This document shows, one piece after another, positions 32,741 through 42,728 of a DNA stretch of 64,000 bases. The notes below the pieces were generated by a model. That model saw nothing but the letters and a program-made list of their open reading frames with translations, searched no databases and was not told where the DNA came from. The DNA is from Leishmania donovani (taxonomy: Eukaryota > Euglenozoa > Kinetoplastea > Trypanosomatida > Trypanosomatidae). Position 1 is the stretch's first letter, and each line of letters starts with the position of its first letter. The stretch lies in contig NC_018260.1 in assembly GCF_000227135.1 (NCBI RefSeq), positions 344,429 through 408,428 on the forward strand. The letters run 5' to 3'. A program made the position numbers and the translations under genes.

Positions 32741-34299
32741 AGCCGGGAGGACAGAAGAGAGGGCAGGAAAGCAAATCGAAAGCGTGCAAGGCGGCCGGAG
32801 GATAACGGAGAAACAAATCCACATCCCACCACACCTACAAGCACACACGCGCGCGCGCGAACAGCCGCCAACAAAAAAAAGCAGACGTCTATGCACAGCA
32901 GGGGTGGCACGGGGACTTTTTGTGTGTAGCCATTATCCTTCTTGTAGCGCCACCTGGTGCTCTGCTGTATCTCAGAAGTCGGTGATACGCGTGTGCGCGG
33001 AGGAGCGAGCGAAAGTAGCAAGAGGAAGGAGACCGTGTGGCGGAGAAGGGGGAGGTGTTGTTGCGGTGCGGGTAGTCACCTGCGCATCGGAAAGGAAGAC
33101 ACTTTGCAGGTACTCCTGCTCCCACTCATATCACATCCCCCACCTCAACTGTTCGGTGTCACGCCACATTCACGCACACAAGTGCATGCGTTCACCGACA
33201 ACCCCTTCGCGCCTGCCACGTTTTTTTTTCTTTATTCCCTGTCTTGCTCTCTCCCTTTCCACTAGTCTACTCGTTCGTTATCTCTCAACAAGTTTGTTCT
33301 GTGTGTGTGTGTGTGTTTACTTTTATGTTGAGCTCTCGTGGTGCGCTTCTTGGAGGGTTGGACTTGAATGATGTGTGATTCTCTGTGTCGCATTGGCGTT
33401 TGTGCCTGGTAGTGGTGTGGCGAGCGCTGCGCTCGTGCCGTTCGATGTTGTTTTTGTCGTTGTTTTGTTTTGTTTTTGGCCCCTCTCTCCCTCTTCATCT
33501 TCTTTGGTTGTGTCCTTTCCGGTTGTTGGTTTCCTGTACGAAGGTTTCTTTCATTGCCCCACCCGCTGTCTTTGTGGGTTTTCGTGTGCTTTTTACCGTC
33601 CTCTGCGCTGCTCATCTGTTTCCACTGCGCCCGCTGTTATGAGTATGTGGTGTGGGGTTTGGGGGGCGGCACATTGGGTGCCCCGTCATGCGAATCAGAA
33701 GGAGAGGTGTGCGAAGGAAACAAAAGGAAAGCAGCAGCGCGCACAACACAAAGCAGTCGAGCATTTCATGCCACGTCGCAGGGGTCGTAGCGAGTGGGTG
33801 TCCCTGAAGCACAACTGCAAAGAACTTTCAAAAAAAAAATTAATGCGGAGCAAACGTACTCACAACGAACAGGCGGAACGTCCGGCTCACCTTCGCGCAC
33901 GATGTGGAGTGGGCGAGAACGATGATGATGGTGCGCTGGGGCGATTAGGGCAAGCTCACATGGGTCGCAGGATCGAGGCAGCCGGGCGCATCTGATCGCT
34001 CTCCACCTCGGTCCACAGCGTTACCCTTCTTCGCTGCCCACCACTCGCTGTATCTGTCCGTCGTTTCGCCACCTTGCTCTGCGGCCGTGGACGACTTGGA
34101 TACCGCTAGCTGGCACTCGGCTGATAGCGCCCCTTCTGTATGGTGCGTGCGCTGATTGAACCCCCACGCTTCCGTGGTCTGCGGCAGCCCCGCAGCCGGC
34201 GACGCGAGCGTTTCGGTGGGCGTGCACGGTCACTTGTCTCCACCTCTATCTCCATATATGTGTCTTGATCTCCACGCAGACTACAAGCTAGCCCGGCGC

Positions 34300-34359
34300 T
34301 TCTTCCCTTCCCTTCCCTTCTTCCTCTCCCTCTCGGCGTGGCCTATGCAACCGTCGCAG
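34300..34359 (+). promoter_or_regulatory. Polypyrimidine tract and candidate spliced-leader acceptor
   Basis: A CCCTT-repeated pyrimidine tract at 34300-34334 is followed by the first AG at 34358-34359, about 107 nt before the start codon at 34467. Confidence 0.45.
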
Positions 34360-34466
34360 AGCTCAAGGCAAGCACGTACATCAGTCTCTTCGCTTGCCGG
34401 ATTGTCCGTTGCACGGCTGTCACGCGCCGCGGTGGAACAGAAGGGAAAAAGGAAACATAGCCCATC

Positions 34467-35819
34467 ATGGACGGCGGTGACCCGGCCTTCTACGAAGATG
34501 CAGTGCTCCATTACGAGGAGGAGGAAGTGAATGATAGCGCACCGCAGGCTACCCTCAAGTTGCTCGGCGACTTCCCGGAGCCCCTCACCGAGCCTCAACG
34601 ACGCGCTGTCCAGCGCCACGTCTCGCAGAAAGTCCGCGAGTATGAGGTGGTGCGGTATCAGGTGGCGGTTGTCGAGCAGGGGTATTTGGCGCTGCTGCGC
34701 CTCGTGAAGCGACTGCGACGGGAGGCAGCAGACCTTACAGCGAGCCTCGCCGAGGGCGGAAACAAGGCAGAGACGCCGGCCTCCACGACTGCTGCGTCCG
34801 TCCCACGAGTGCGCACGACACTGCCCGCTGCTCCAACTGCTGGTGAGAAGCCAACGGCTACAGTCGCCGCAGCGGAAACATCCGCCGCCTCCGCGCCGAA
34901 GGAGGGAGCCGCGGCCCCGAAGCGCCGCCCCGGTGGGTTGCTGCTTCGCTCCTCCGTCTTCAGCGGCCTCCAGCGGGTGCTTCAGGTGGCCAAGACGGAG
35001 CAGCTCGATGAAAAGGCGGAGCAGCTGGCGAGGCAGCGTGAGAGGATCGCGCGCGAGTCCCGCCTTCACCTCGTCAGCCAGGACCTAGAAGCACAGGAAG
35101 CGCTGCTGGTGCCGCTGCAACGCAAGTACGCACGCGCCGTTGCCCTGGGAGCGGCCGCAGCAGAGGAGGTCACACCCCTGTTGACGCTACTGGAGGACAT
35201 GTGGCGGCTCGAGGCGCTGTACCCCTCTCGCTTCTCCATGGCTGCCAGAGGCACGCTGCAGCCCCTCCTAGGCGACGGCACATACGCAGAAGGAGAGGCC
35301 GACAAGGCGGAAGAGGAGGCGTTGGTCAGCACAGACGACAGCGTGGGTCGCACGGCAGCGCACTCCGCAGCTGCCGTGCCATTTTTGGTCCCCTTCACCC
35401 CTGCTCAGTACACCGCCGACATCGAAGACCTCGTGCGTGCCCAAGTGGAGGTGGTGATCGACGAGTATTTAGCCTACCGCGCCCGTATCGACCCGGTGCT
35501 TTACCAGCTAGAGCAGTCGCAGCAGCTGGCCAAGGCGAAGAAAGTCGATCAGCTCATGGACGCCATCGGCATTGCTGGTGCGGAGACCGACACAGAGGTG
35601 CTACCGATCGGCGGCGCGGCCGCCGTGCTGCAAGATGAGCGCGCCGGTGGGTCGGTCAAGACGCTGCAGCATATGATGGATATCTCGTCCGACGACGAGG
35701 ATGACGACCAGGCCGAGGCGGGCGTAGCGATGGGCGGCGATGCTGCCGACGTGGACCGCCACGACAGAGAGCAGATTCAGACGGCGCTGACAGCGCTCGA
35801 CGACTTCGAAGACGCTTAA
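34467..35819 (+). CDS. Acidic-tailed coiled-coil protein, possible pinin-like domain
   Basis: A 450-residue protein with no membrane segment. It begins with an acidic stretch (about 1-25) and a helical region (about 40-90) rich in Arg, Val and Gln. An Ala/Thr/Pro linker spans about 95-150. A predicted coiled coil at about 159-225 starts with SSVFSGLQRVLQVAKTEQ and continues with charged heptads. This pattern, an aromatic plus Leu-Gln-x-x-Lys helix followed by Arg/Glu-rich coiled coil, resembles the pinin/SDK/memA domain of splicing and exon-junction factors, but the match is weak and by eye. A second helical part lies at about 315-360. The C terminus is very acidic (SSDDEDDDQ at about 409-417), typical of nuclear proteins and casein kinase 2 sites. 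A real gene by coding character; function not established. Confidence 0.75.
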   Translation: MDGGDPAFYEDAVLHYEEEEVNDSAPQATLKLLGDFPEPLTEPQRRAVQRHVSQKVREYEVVRYQVAVVEQGYLALLRLVKRLRREAADLTASLAEGGNKAETPASTTAASVPRVRTTLPAAPTAGEKPTATVAAAETSAASAPKEGAAAPKRRPGGLLLRSSVFSGLQRVLQVAKTEQLDEKAEQLARQRERIARESRLHLVSQDLEAQEALLVPLQRKYARAVALGAAAAEEVTPLLTLLEDMWRLEALYPSRFSMAARGTLQPLLGDGTYAEGEADKAEEEALVSTDDSVGRTAAHSAAAVPFLVPFTPAQYTADIEDLVRAQVEVVIDEYLAYRARIDPVLYQLEQSQQLAKAKKVDQLMDAIGIAGAETDTEVLPIGGAAAVLQDERAGGSVKTLQHMMDISSDDEDDDQAEAGVAMGGDAADVDRHDREQIQTALTALDDFEDA

Positions 35820-36421
35820 AGAAGGATATGCTTTGTGTGTGTGTATGCGAGCGTGTAGCACGGGGCAGCGCAAAAAAAAAAGAAAACGAAACGGAAAGGT
35901 CGACAAGGCGTCACAGAGAGAGCGATGCGGAGAGGTGCCGCAAAAATCTACGTGGTTGGTTTTCAGTTGCGCCACCCCCCCCCCCCACCCCAACCCTCCC
36001 ACCCTATCACATTTGGATGTGACGAGCCGACGTTCTTACGTTTATGCACATCGACGCATTTGGTCTTGCTCGCGCATGGGAACATGGGATCGTCGAGCTA
36101 TGTTTGATTGCATCTCCGTGGCCCACCCCACCCCTTTCTGGCCCTCGGCTGTCTCCACCACATAAAAGGGGTTGCGTCACTTCTGCCGCTGCATCACCGC
36201 CTACTCTCCCCGTTTTCATTGCGATCATTTGCCTGCGACTTTGCGGTGATGGTAGGGACACACACACTCACACAGAGACAGACGCGCGCCCACGTGGAGG
36301 CGCCGCGCGCCCGACTTTTCTGCTTTTCCTTGCTGACTCCTACACACGGCCCTCTCATCCTCCGCACCGGTTTTCTCGCGCTGTGGCATTCAAGAGGACA
36401 TATACGCGTCGTTGATCGATC
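35820..36421. other. Intergenic region upstream of the alpha/beta hydrolase
   Basis: About 600 nt. It contains a C-run near 35977-35990 and C/T-rich DNA at about 36310-36385 followed by AG at 36393-36394, 27 nt before the next start codon. No gene is seen. Confidence 0.6.
36393..36394 (+). promoter_or_regulatory. Candidate spliced-leader acceptor AG
   Basis: Preceded by C/T-rich DNA at about 36310-36385. The resulting leader is 27 nt and contains no ATG. Confidence 0.4.
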
Positions 36422-37708
36422 ATGATCCCGCGCAATGTGCCATACGAGCATAGTCCGCCGCCTCGCGACAACATCGTGACGGTCGTCATGCCTGGCGTCA
36501 CCTCCTGTCGCTCCCTGCTCTCCCGCTACACTGGTGGGGATCCGCTGACGGTGCTGTGCAACTGGTCTGATGTGGAACCCACAGACCCGCTGTACATCGC
36601 AGATGCGGGTAAGAATCGGTTCACCGGAATGCCGCTTGCTCGGCGACTTCGGCGCGCCTTGCTGCAGTGGCGGCGAGTTGTCATGAGCGGGAAGAGTCAC
36701 CGGTCGGACAGTGACGACGACGACAACGTTGCAGAGGCGCGGCAGCAGACATCACCGGTCTTGGTGCTTGCCGGCGGCAGCGACCGACGACAGCGTACGC
36801 GTGGCGACGAAGAGAGGAGCACCGCCGCCACGGTGCAGGCGGCAGAGCTCGGCCTCACAGATCCCCCAGTGCTATACAGAGCAACGTGCCGCATTGCTCC
36901 GCGGCTGCTACACGGGGTTCTTGACTCGCCCGAGGTGGCGGAGGTGCGGCACCGTGGGTGGTACCGTACTCTTAATCCCCTGCATTGGGGCCTCGTGGTG
37001 AAAGAGCTCCTTGCGTGCTGGTGGTTCAGCGTGCGGCCTTTTCAGTGGTGCTACTCGGAGCCAGGCAGGACGAACATAGCGGGTATGCGAGACCAGGCAG
37101 CCTTCACGCGTGAAGTGCGGCGTGGTGTGCGTCATATGAAGGTCGCAACGGCAGCGGAAACGCATGGCGACCAGGCAGGCGTTGAGGCACGGGAGAGCAC
37201 CTCAATGAGGAGCAATAAGAAGCACCTGGTTCTCTTTGGTCTCAGCCGTGGTGCCACGACGTGCTTCTACTCGGCCATGAAACTGTCGCCAGAGGAGGCC
37301 AAGCATGTGTCTCTTGTACTTGTCGAGGCACCGTTCGACACCCTGGATCATGTCATCGATGCATCGTGTTGGATTCCGCGGCTCATGCGGTGGTTTGTGC
37401 GGTCGTTCGCCGACTGGCGCGGCACACGCGAGGAGAAGCTGGCCTACGACTTTGACCCAAAGGAAGTACACTTGCGCTGCCCCATCGCCTTCGTGATGTC
37501 TGTCAAGGACAAGCGTGTGCCCAACGAGTGCACGCAGGCGCTGATTGACCGCGTGCGACGAGAGCTCGTCCCGCACGTCATACCCGCGGTAGAAGTGCTG
37601 GTGCTGCAACATAGTGGGCATGGCACTATGGCAGTCGGCAGCAAGGAAGATCAGGGCGCATACGTTGCGTTTGTGGAGCGGCTATACGACACATATTGCT
37701 CTTCGTGA
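36422..37708 (+). CDS. Alpha/beta hydrolase-fold serine hydrolase
   Basis: A 428-residue protein. The C-terminal half has the alpha/beta hydrolase catalytic layout: nucleophile elbow GLSRGA with Ser275 after strand HLVLF; an acidic residue at Asp363 in FVMSVKDKRVP, the usual strand-7 position; and a His in HSGHG (397-401, probably His400). The elbow is followed by VEAPFDTLDHVID, the usual strand-6 region. The N-terminal ~250 residues contain charged Asp/Arg-rich stretches (about 95-140) and a Trp-rich segment (about 180-215, HWGLVVKELLACWWFSV) that could contact a membrane. The N-terminal motif VVMPGVTSCRSLLSRYTGGD is not one I recognise. Lipase, thioesterase or protein-modifying esterase are all possible. 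There is no signal peptide, and the substrate is unknown. A SIDER2-like element begins 118 nt after the stop. Confidence 0.82.
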   Translation: MIPRNVPYEHSPPPRDNIVTVVMPGVTSCRSLLSRYTGGDPLTVLCNWSDVEPTDPLYIADAGKNRFTGMPLARRLRRALLQWRRVVMSGKSHRSDSDDDDNVAEARQQTSPVLVLAGGSDRRQRTRGDEERSTAATVQAAELGLTDPPVLYRATCRIAPRLLHGVLDSPEVAEVRHRGWYRTLNPLHWGLVVKELLACWWFSVRPFQWCYSEPGRTNIAGMRDQAAFTREVRRGVRHMKVATAAETHGDQAGVEARESTSMRSNKKHLVLFGLSRGATTCFYSAMKLSPEEAKHVSLVLVEAPFDTLDHVIDASCWIPRLMRWFVRSFADWRGTREEKLAYDFDPKEVHLRCPIAFVMSVKDKRVPNECTQALIDRVRRELVPHVIPAVEVLVLQHSGHGTMAVGSKEDQGAYVAFVERLYDTYCSS

Positions 37709-37825
37709 CACGCTTGACACAGCTTCAAGGGTGAGGGCACCATGAGAAGAGGACTAGCAGAAAAGAGAGTTGCAAGGTGCTTCGGGTCGTTCTCACTGCT
37801 TCCATCGCCCCTAATATCTCCCACC

Positions 37826-38426
37826 CCCCTGATGGCGGTGGGGCACACCTCCCTGCGTGGTATTAGAGCCTCCAGTGTCACCGCTCCGTGTGGGGAAGCC
37901 GAGCAGCCCCCCCCCCCCTTCTCCCCCTCCTTTACCTGTCAAATGCTGAACCACTTCCGGTCATGAAAGTGCCAAACACCCAAGACATCGGGGGAGGCCA
38001 GAGTGATGCATCTCTACCGATTTTGGCGATGAGGCCCTGGATAGCTTGGAGTCAGAGTGACCCGCGAACGTGAGCACACTTGTGCCATCCCTGTGATAGG
38101 CAGATTGCCAGCGCGACTCGAACGTATCTATCCCCTCCTCCCTCGGGCCCCTCTGACACTGCCCACTGGTTTGGTGGGGAACGTGTGTGCCGCCCCAAGA
38201 AGGACGCAGCAGGTAGTGACTGGCACGATGGTGGAGGCTGTAAAAAGGCAGGTGGCTAGTGCTTGAGGCAGAGGCCGTGTTCGGATGGCTGAGTCGGCGC
38301 ATTGCTGTAGAGCGTGCGTGTCTTTGGCATGCTCCGCACCACGCCCGTGGGGGCCTGCGGCAGAGCCGGGGGTGGTGCTACAGTGGCGTTCAACTCATTA
38401 TGGCAGCAAATGGGCATGAAGAACAC
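37826..38426 (+). mobile_element. SIDER2-like degenerate retroposon, copy 2
   Basis: About 601 bp collinear with the copies at 7602 and 47148. The 5' signature begins CCCCTGATGGCGGTGGGGCA then CACCTCCCTGCGTGG. The middle contains GCGACTCGAACGTAT and CCCACTGGTT. The 3' block has ATGGCTGAGTCGGCGCA then GCGTGCGTGTCTTTGGCATG. It starts 118 nt after the hydrolase stop codon, in sense orientation, so it almost certainly lies in that gene's 3' UTR. By eye it is more diverged than copy 1 from the shared pattern. Confidence 0.72.
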
Positions 38427-38489
38427 ATTTTCTGTACTTTTTATCGCTGCGTCCCCAAGTACCTTGGCGTGCTTCCAGCTGCCACACTA

Positions 38490-38505
38490 ATATATATATA
38501 TATAT
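38490..38505. repeat. TA dinucleotide repeat
   Basis: About eight TA units immediately downstream of the SIDER2-like element. Confidence 0.9.
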
Positions 38506-39040
38506 GGGCATCCATATTGGAATATGTGGCATACACCTCGCATGCGGACACAAGCAACGGTGAATTCTCACTTCCCCCCCTTAGGTTTTCTCCGCCCTTT
38601 CACCTCGCGCCCGCGTTGCCATCGATTTTTTTTTTTGCACGTGTGGGTGTGGGTGCACGACTCGTCCGATTATGAAGAAGGAAAAAAGAAACCGAGAGAC
38701 CTGCTTGAAACGCGTCATTACTGCGCGTGCTTGCACCAGCGTATAGTCTTTGTAGTGACGTAGAAGGGGCGTCACGGACAGACACAGACGCAGGTGATTC
38801 TACGTCTCCATTCGATCTGTTGATCTTGCGTGAGGCGCGTGGTGTCTGCAGGCATATCTAGGCATCAACCAAAATGTGCGGGTGGCGGCCGCGTCGAACC
38901 CCTTCTCTGCCTCTCGCGACTCTGTATCGGCTCCCTCTTTGTTTTGTTTCCCTGAACGCCTCCACCGTGTATGTGTCGCGAAGCGGGCAGCCACCACTAT
39001 ACCGCACACAGAAGCAGAGATCACAAGGAGCACGGCTGCT

Positions 39041-39084
39041 CTCTTTTTTTTTGTCGCTCCTTGCGGTGCTCTGGGGTTTCACAG
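39041..39084 (+). promoter_or_regulatory. Polypyrimidine tract and candidate spliced-leader acceptor
   Basis: A CTCTTTTTTTT tract continues into pyrimidine-rich sequence and GGGTTTCACAG, with AG at 39083-39084. This is about 150 nt before the CLC start at 39236. Confidence 0.45.
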
Positions 39085-39235
39085 CCGATGCAAATCAGTG
39101 GTGCTTCGACGGAGCTCGCATCGATAGAGTCATCGGCAGTTGCGCCCAAGCACTATATGGAGTACCCGGCGTCGAAGAAGTCAGCAAGCTCACAAATTGC
39201 TAGCAACTATCGCTCGTCATAACGGTGACAAGAGC

Positions 39236-42200
39236 ATGAACGCTAATCATGCGCCTCTGTCAGAGGAGAGGGATTCGAACAGGGCAGCGGCGCCCGAAAC
39301 CAGCAACCGCACGCAGCGCGAACAGCAGTCACAGCCACGCCTATATGCGCCTCTGTTCTCCCTTCTCAACCCTATTGAAGACTCAGCCGCAGCCGCGGAC
39401 GTCCGCGGCCGTGGCGACGCGCTGCGCGAGAGAAGTGACCGCGCCAGCGCCGAGACCCCGTTGTTAGGGTCCCGCGCACCGTCAAGGTCTCCACACCTGC
39501 CTGCCTCGCAGGAGGAAGGGGCGCACAGAAACGCCAGCGCTTCGTGCGCGTCACGCTGCTGGGCGGCTCTGCGGTGTCTATGCCACAGCATTCGCGTCGG
39601 CTGCGCTCGCGAAGTGCCGCCGGCTGCCAAGCCACGTCGCTTTTCGCCACTCGACCGCTCCAAGATGACTCGCTACGAGTCTGTGGACACCTACGAGGCT
39701 GAGAGCATGCTATACAAGGACCACCTTGAGACTCGTAGCCATGAGCCGCGCTGGTTCATGTGGGTTTTTGTGGTGGTGCTCGGCGTCGCGACAAGCGCGC
39801 TGTCGGTTGGCATGATGACCCTACTGCACGTGCTCAACTCAGTTCGCTACGAACTTTTCGGCTTTGGCCTGCGCGGCTTCACCTTCGCAGACGCGCAGCG
39901 GTACCCCAACGTCAGTAAAGCCTCCCCGGCCCACGTGACTGGCAGTGGCGGACACGGCACGGCCTGCACCACGTCCTCCCTTGATGTATGGGCGATGCTG
40001 AGGGGCTACAGTGTGGGCCTATACGGAATCGCGTCGCCGCGGTGGTACTGGTCTGGCTATCTCTTATGGGTAGCCTTCGCTGTTTGCACCTCCGCAATCG
40101 CCAGTGGTGTGTGTTACCTTGTTCCGCAGAGCGTCGGCTCCGGTATTCCGGAGGTGCGCGCCTTTCTGAACGGCGTATCATACCCGATGATGCGCAGCAC
40201 CCGCGTGCTCGTGGCGAAGACCGTCGCTGTCGTGTTTACTGTGGCCAGTGGGGTGTGCACGGACCACTACGGCCACCTCATGCTCGCTGGCGCGATGCTC
40301 GGGTCACAGCTGCTGCAGCGACGACACGGAATTCGGTGCTACCACGTGCACTTTGTCGACTGCTTCCGAAACCCGCGCGATCGCCGCACTGTTCTCGTCA
40401 TTGGGGCTGCTGCCGGTATCGCCGCTGCCTTCTGTGTGTCCGTTGGCGGACTCCTTGTAATTCTCGAACTCTTGTCGGCCGTCTTCCCGGTGCGCTTCGC
40501 TCTCTACGTCTTTGCTGCGTGTCTGCTGTCGACCTTGTCGACGCAGGTGTACTGGTCCTACTGCATGAACTTCGATTCGCCCTACCGGCTGCACGGGGGC
40601 CTGCTGCTGCGTGAGGTGGTGGTGTTGTTCCGCTCCCACCTCCCCTTTGGTCAGCACGCAGTCATGAACCTGATCGCATTTATCCCTGCCTTTGTCATCG
40701 GGCTCTGCAGCGGCGCGTGCGCTGTGGGCTTTGTACGCCTGAGCTGGGTTGCGCTCTACTGCAGGCGACTTCTGGAGGTGCGGCTGCGCACCAAGGCAAT
40801 CCGGTACGTGCTCCCGATCCTATTCACGCTTGTGTACGTGAGCGTGCACTACTGGGTTGCCGTGGCGTTCTCGGCAGAGCCGGTGCCCGGTGAAAAGATG
40901 CCCTCTGCCGTTGGTGAGGACAGCAACACGCAAAGGAGTGGCAGCGCTGACTCACTTGCGTCGTCGTCGTCAAGTGGCGGAGCAGACGTGGGCCCGCCGG
41001 CGGTGTGCCGCCCCGTACCGTATACCGTTCGCAGCGGCCGAAACATGACAACCATCGGTTTCTATGGCATGAACGGCTTCCTGTGCCCGGCGGGAAGCTA
41101 TCGCGTTGTTGACGCTGTCGATGTCTACGACGCTGCAGGACACAGTAATGGGGTGTCGAGTGTCACGAAGACGCTGCTGCGGCGGCAGCAGACGGTGCGG
41201 GTAGTTGATGCTTACACCTCCTTGGCCTTTTCGTACGCTGACTCGACGCTGCAGACACTGCTGAGTCAGCGAACGGAGTACTTGCTGCCGTGGCACGCCC
41301 TCCTCACGTTTACCGTGATCTACTTTTTTGCCTCCGCCGTCTACTCCGGCCTTGCCCTGTGCGGGGATACTATACTGCCGTCTTTGGTGATTGGCGCGGC
41401 GATCGGCCGCTGCATCGGAGCGGCGGTGCACTCGGTAGCAGTTGCGCACAGCACGGATGCGGCCACGTGGGCAGACCCTGGTGTGTTTGCGCTCTTTGGC
41501 GCCGGCAGCTTTGTGAGTGCCACATCGGGTCTCAGCTTCGGTATCGGGGCTATCCTCATCGAGTGCACGGCTGACTTCCGTCATCTGTTACCACTCATGT
41601 TTGCGATCGCCGTGGCTCGACGCGTGCTGCTGCGGTGGGCCCGGGACGTGCACACAGTGTATCTTGAGGCCCGTGCAGTCCCGCTGCTTAATGCGGAGTC
41701 GTACCTGGAGCGGTACAGCCTTCTGGACGCGCGGCATGTGATGCATTCTCCGGTGGTCACCCTCCCCGTTGTCTGCACCCTCGATGACGTTGCGCGCGCG
41801 CTGCACAGCACGACGCACCACGGCTTTCCCGTCGTTTCCATCAACGACAGGACCTTCAAGGGGGTCGTCACGCGAGCGCAGCTGAAGCTACTGCTGTGGC
41901 ACATCATCATGACCGATGGGCGCACAAACCACTGCACCTACGACGTCATGCAACGCGTCGAGGACCACGTATTTCACAGCGGCTGGGAAGGCGTCGACCC
42001 GACGCAGCTTCTGAGGCGAGAGCGGTTGCCTACTGACCAAATTTCGCTGTATCCGTACGTGGACACGTCCGCCTTCACGGTGCTTGACACGGCTGCGCTG
42101 CCACGCACCTACGAGATGTTCACAACGCTGGGTCTGCGTCACCTTGTCGTGGTCGACCGCAGTAACTGTCCCGTCGGCATGATTACGCGCAAGGACCTCG

Positions 42201-42547
42201 TCAGTGATAATCTTTCAGCCGTATTGGAGTCGCAAGACGCACCGGCACCCGCCGGCGGCCGCACGCCGTCGGCGGTGCTCGCGGCGGCCTTGGCTTGCCT
42301 GCGGAAACCCTTTCATCCGACCCCCGCCCAGGTGACGGAGGTGGCGCGGCAGTCGTCGACGCGGAACCTGGATGGACCATCGCCACTGCACCGGCATCAT
42401 TACGGCCAAGATCGGGAATCAGAGCCGTCAACTCATACCCCTCCTCCCCTCCATTCCCGCGAAGCGAACTTTGCCCAAGTCGTTCGACGCGTCTCACTCC
42501 TTCGAGTGCCCAGCCCATTTCCTCCATCCACCCGAAACCAGCTTTGA
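39236..42547 (+). CDS. CLC-family chloride channel/transporter with CBS domains; atypical pore
   Basis: A 1103-residue CLC protein. A ~150-residue polar N terminus precedes about 10 or more hydrophobic helices (about 175-810) and two CBS domains (about 831-890 and 945-993). Conserved: GSGIPE at 301-306 for chloride coordination, and the GxFxP-type loop GDTILP at 710-715. Changed: the GKEGP motif reads DHYGH (343-347), so Tyr345 replaces the gating glutamate. The LEE motif reads LEL (410-412), so Leu412 replaces the proton glutamate of exchangers. The helix R Tyr appears to be His. An insertion of about 90 residues rich in Ser/Gly lies at about 550-640. It probably moves anions across an internal or plasma membrane, but uncoupled transport or loss of transport must be considered. 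Start: first in-frame ATG; the upstream frame has none. Confidence 0.88.
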   Translation: MNANHAPLSEERDSNRAAAPETSNRTQREQQSQPRLYAPLFSLLNPIEDSAAAADVRGRGDALRERSDRASAETPLLGSRAPSRSPHLPASQEEGAHRNASASCASRCWAALRCLCHSIRVGCAREVPPAAKPRRFSPLDRSKMTRYESVDTYEAESMLYKDHLETRSHEPRWFMWVFVVVLGVATSALSVGMMTLLHVLNSVRYELFGFGLRGFTFADAQRYPNVSKASPAHVTGSGGHGTACTTSSLDVWAMLRGYSVGLYGIASPRWYWSGYLLWVAFAVCTSAIASGVCYLVPQSVGSGIPEVRAFLNGVSYPMMRSTRVLVAKTVAVVFTVASGVCTDHYGHLMLAGAMLGSQLLQRRHGIRCYHVHFVDCFRNPRDRRTVLVIGAAAGIAAAFCVSVGGLLVILELLSAVFPVRFALYVFAACLLSTLSTQVYWSYCMNFDSPYRLHGGLLLREVVVLFRSHLPFGQHAVMNLIAFIPAFVIGLCSGACAVGFVRLSWVALYCRRLLEVRLRTKAIRYVLPILFTLVYVSVHYWVAVAFSAEPVPGEKMPSAVGEDSNTQRSGSADSLASSSSSGGADVGPPAVCRPVPYTVRSGRNMTTIGFYGMNGFLCPAGSYRVVDAVDVYDAAGHSNGVSSVTKTLLRRQQTVRVVDAYTSLAFSYADSTLQTLLSQRTEYLLPWHALLTFTVIYFFASAVYSGLALCGDTILPSLVIGAAIGRCIGAAVHSVAVAHSTDAATWADPGVFALFGAGSFVSATSGLSFGIGAILIECTADFRHLLPLMFAIAVARRVLLRWARDVHTVYLEARAVPLLNAESYLERYSLLDARHVMHSPVVTLPVVCTLDDVARALHSTTHHGFPVVSINDRTFKGVVTRAQLKLLLWHIIMTDGRTNHCTYDVMQRVEDHVFHSGWEGVDPTQLLRRERLPTDQISLYPYVDTSAFTVLDTAALPRTYEMFTTLGLRHLVVVDRSNCPVGMITRKDLVSDNLSAVLESQDAPAPAGGRTPSAVLAAALACLRKPFHPTPAQVTEVARQSSTRNLDGPSPLHRHHYGQDRESEPSTHTPPPLHSREANFAQVVRRVSLLRVPSPFPPSTRNQL

Positions 42548-42675
42548 AGAAAAACGTTTTTTTTTCTTTTGATGATGCGCCCAATCCTTGTGTTCCTCAT
42601 GCTTCTTGCACGGTCGTCGCCGTTTGTGTGTGAGTGTGTGTGTGTGTGGTCTGGTTCAGTGTTATTGCGCATGTT

Positions 42676-42728
42676 TACTACTACTACTGCTGCTGCTGTT
42701 TTTTTTTTGTTTGGTTGGTTGGTTGGTT
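42676..42728. repeat. Compound simple repeat (ACT, GCT, T-run, TTGG)
   Basis: Tandem ACT then GCT triplets, a T-run and about four TTGG units in succession. Confidence 0.85.

Larger units (their letters stand above)
30818..34466. other. 3.6-kb intergenic region with AT and AGGG simple repeats
   Basis: No convincing gene on either strand. It holds an AT microsatellite at 31957-32004, an AGGG repeat at 32717-32740 and several pyrimidine tracts. The pyrimidine tract at 34300-34334 is followed by AG at 34358-34359. Open frames of about 200-280 codons in 32500-34000 are low-complexity and carry no domain. Confidence 0.55.
37709..39235. other. Intergenic region: hydrolase 3' UTR with SIDER2-like element, CLC 5' flank
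   Basis: About 1.5 kb without another gene. It contains a SIDER2-like element (37826-38426), a TA repeat (38490-38505) and a T-run (38627-38636). The pyrimidine tract at 39041-39061 precedes AG at 39083-39084, the likely acceptor for the CLC gene. Confidence 0.6.

Noticed and set aside
33910..33992. Possible C/D snoRNA (GATGATG and a CTGA about 75 nt apart)
   Set aside because: The terminal stem is only about 4 bp and offset from the boxes, no C'/D' pair is evident, and trypanosomatid snoRNAs normally occur in repeated clusters, which are absent here.
33375..33995. 206-codon + strand open frame before the pinin-like gene
   Set aside because: Biased hydrophobic first half from T-rich DNA and Lys/Arg/Gln second half from A-rich DNA; no recognisable domain.
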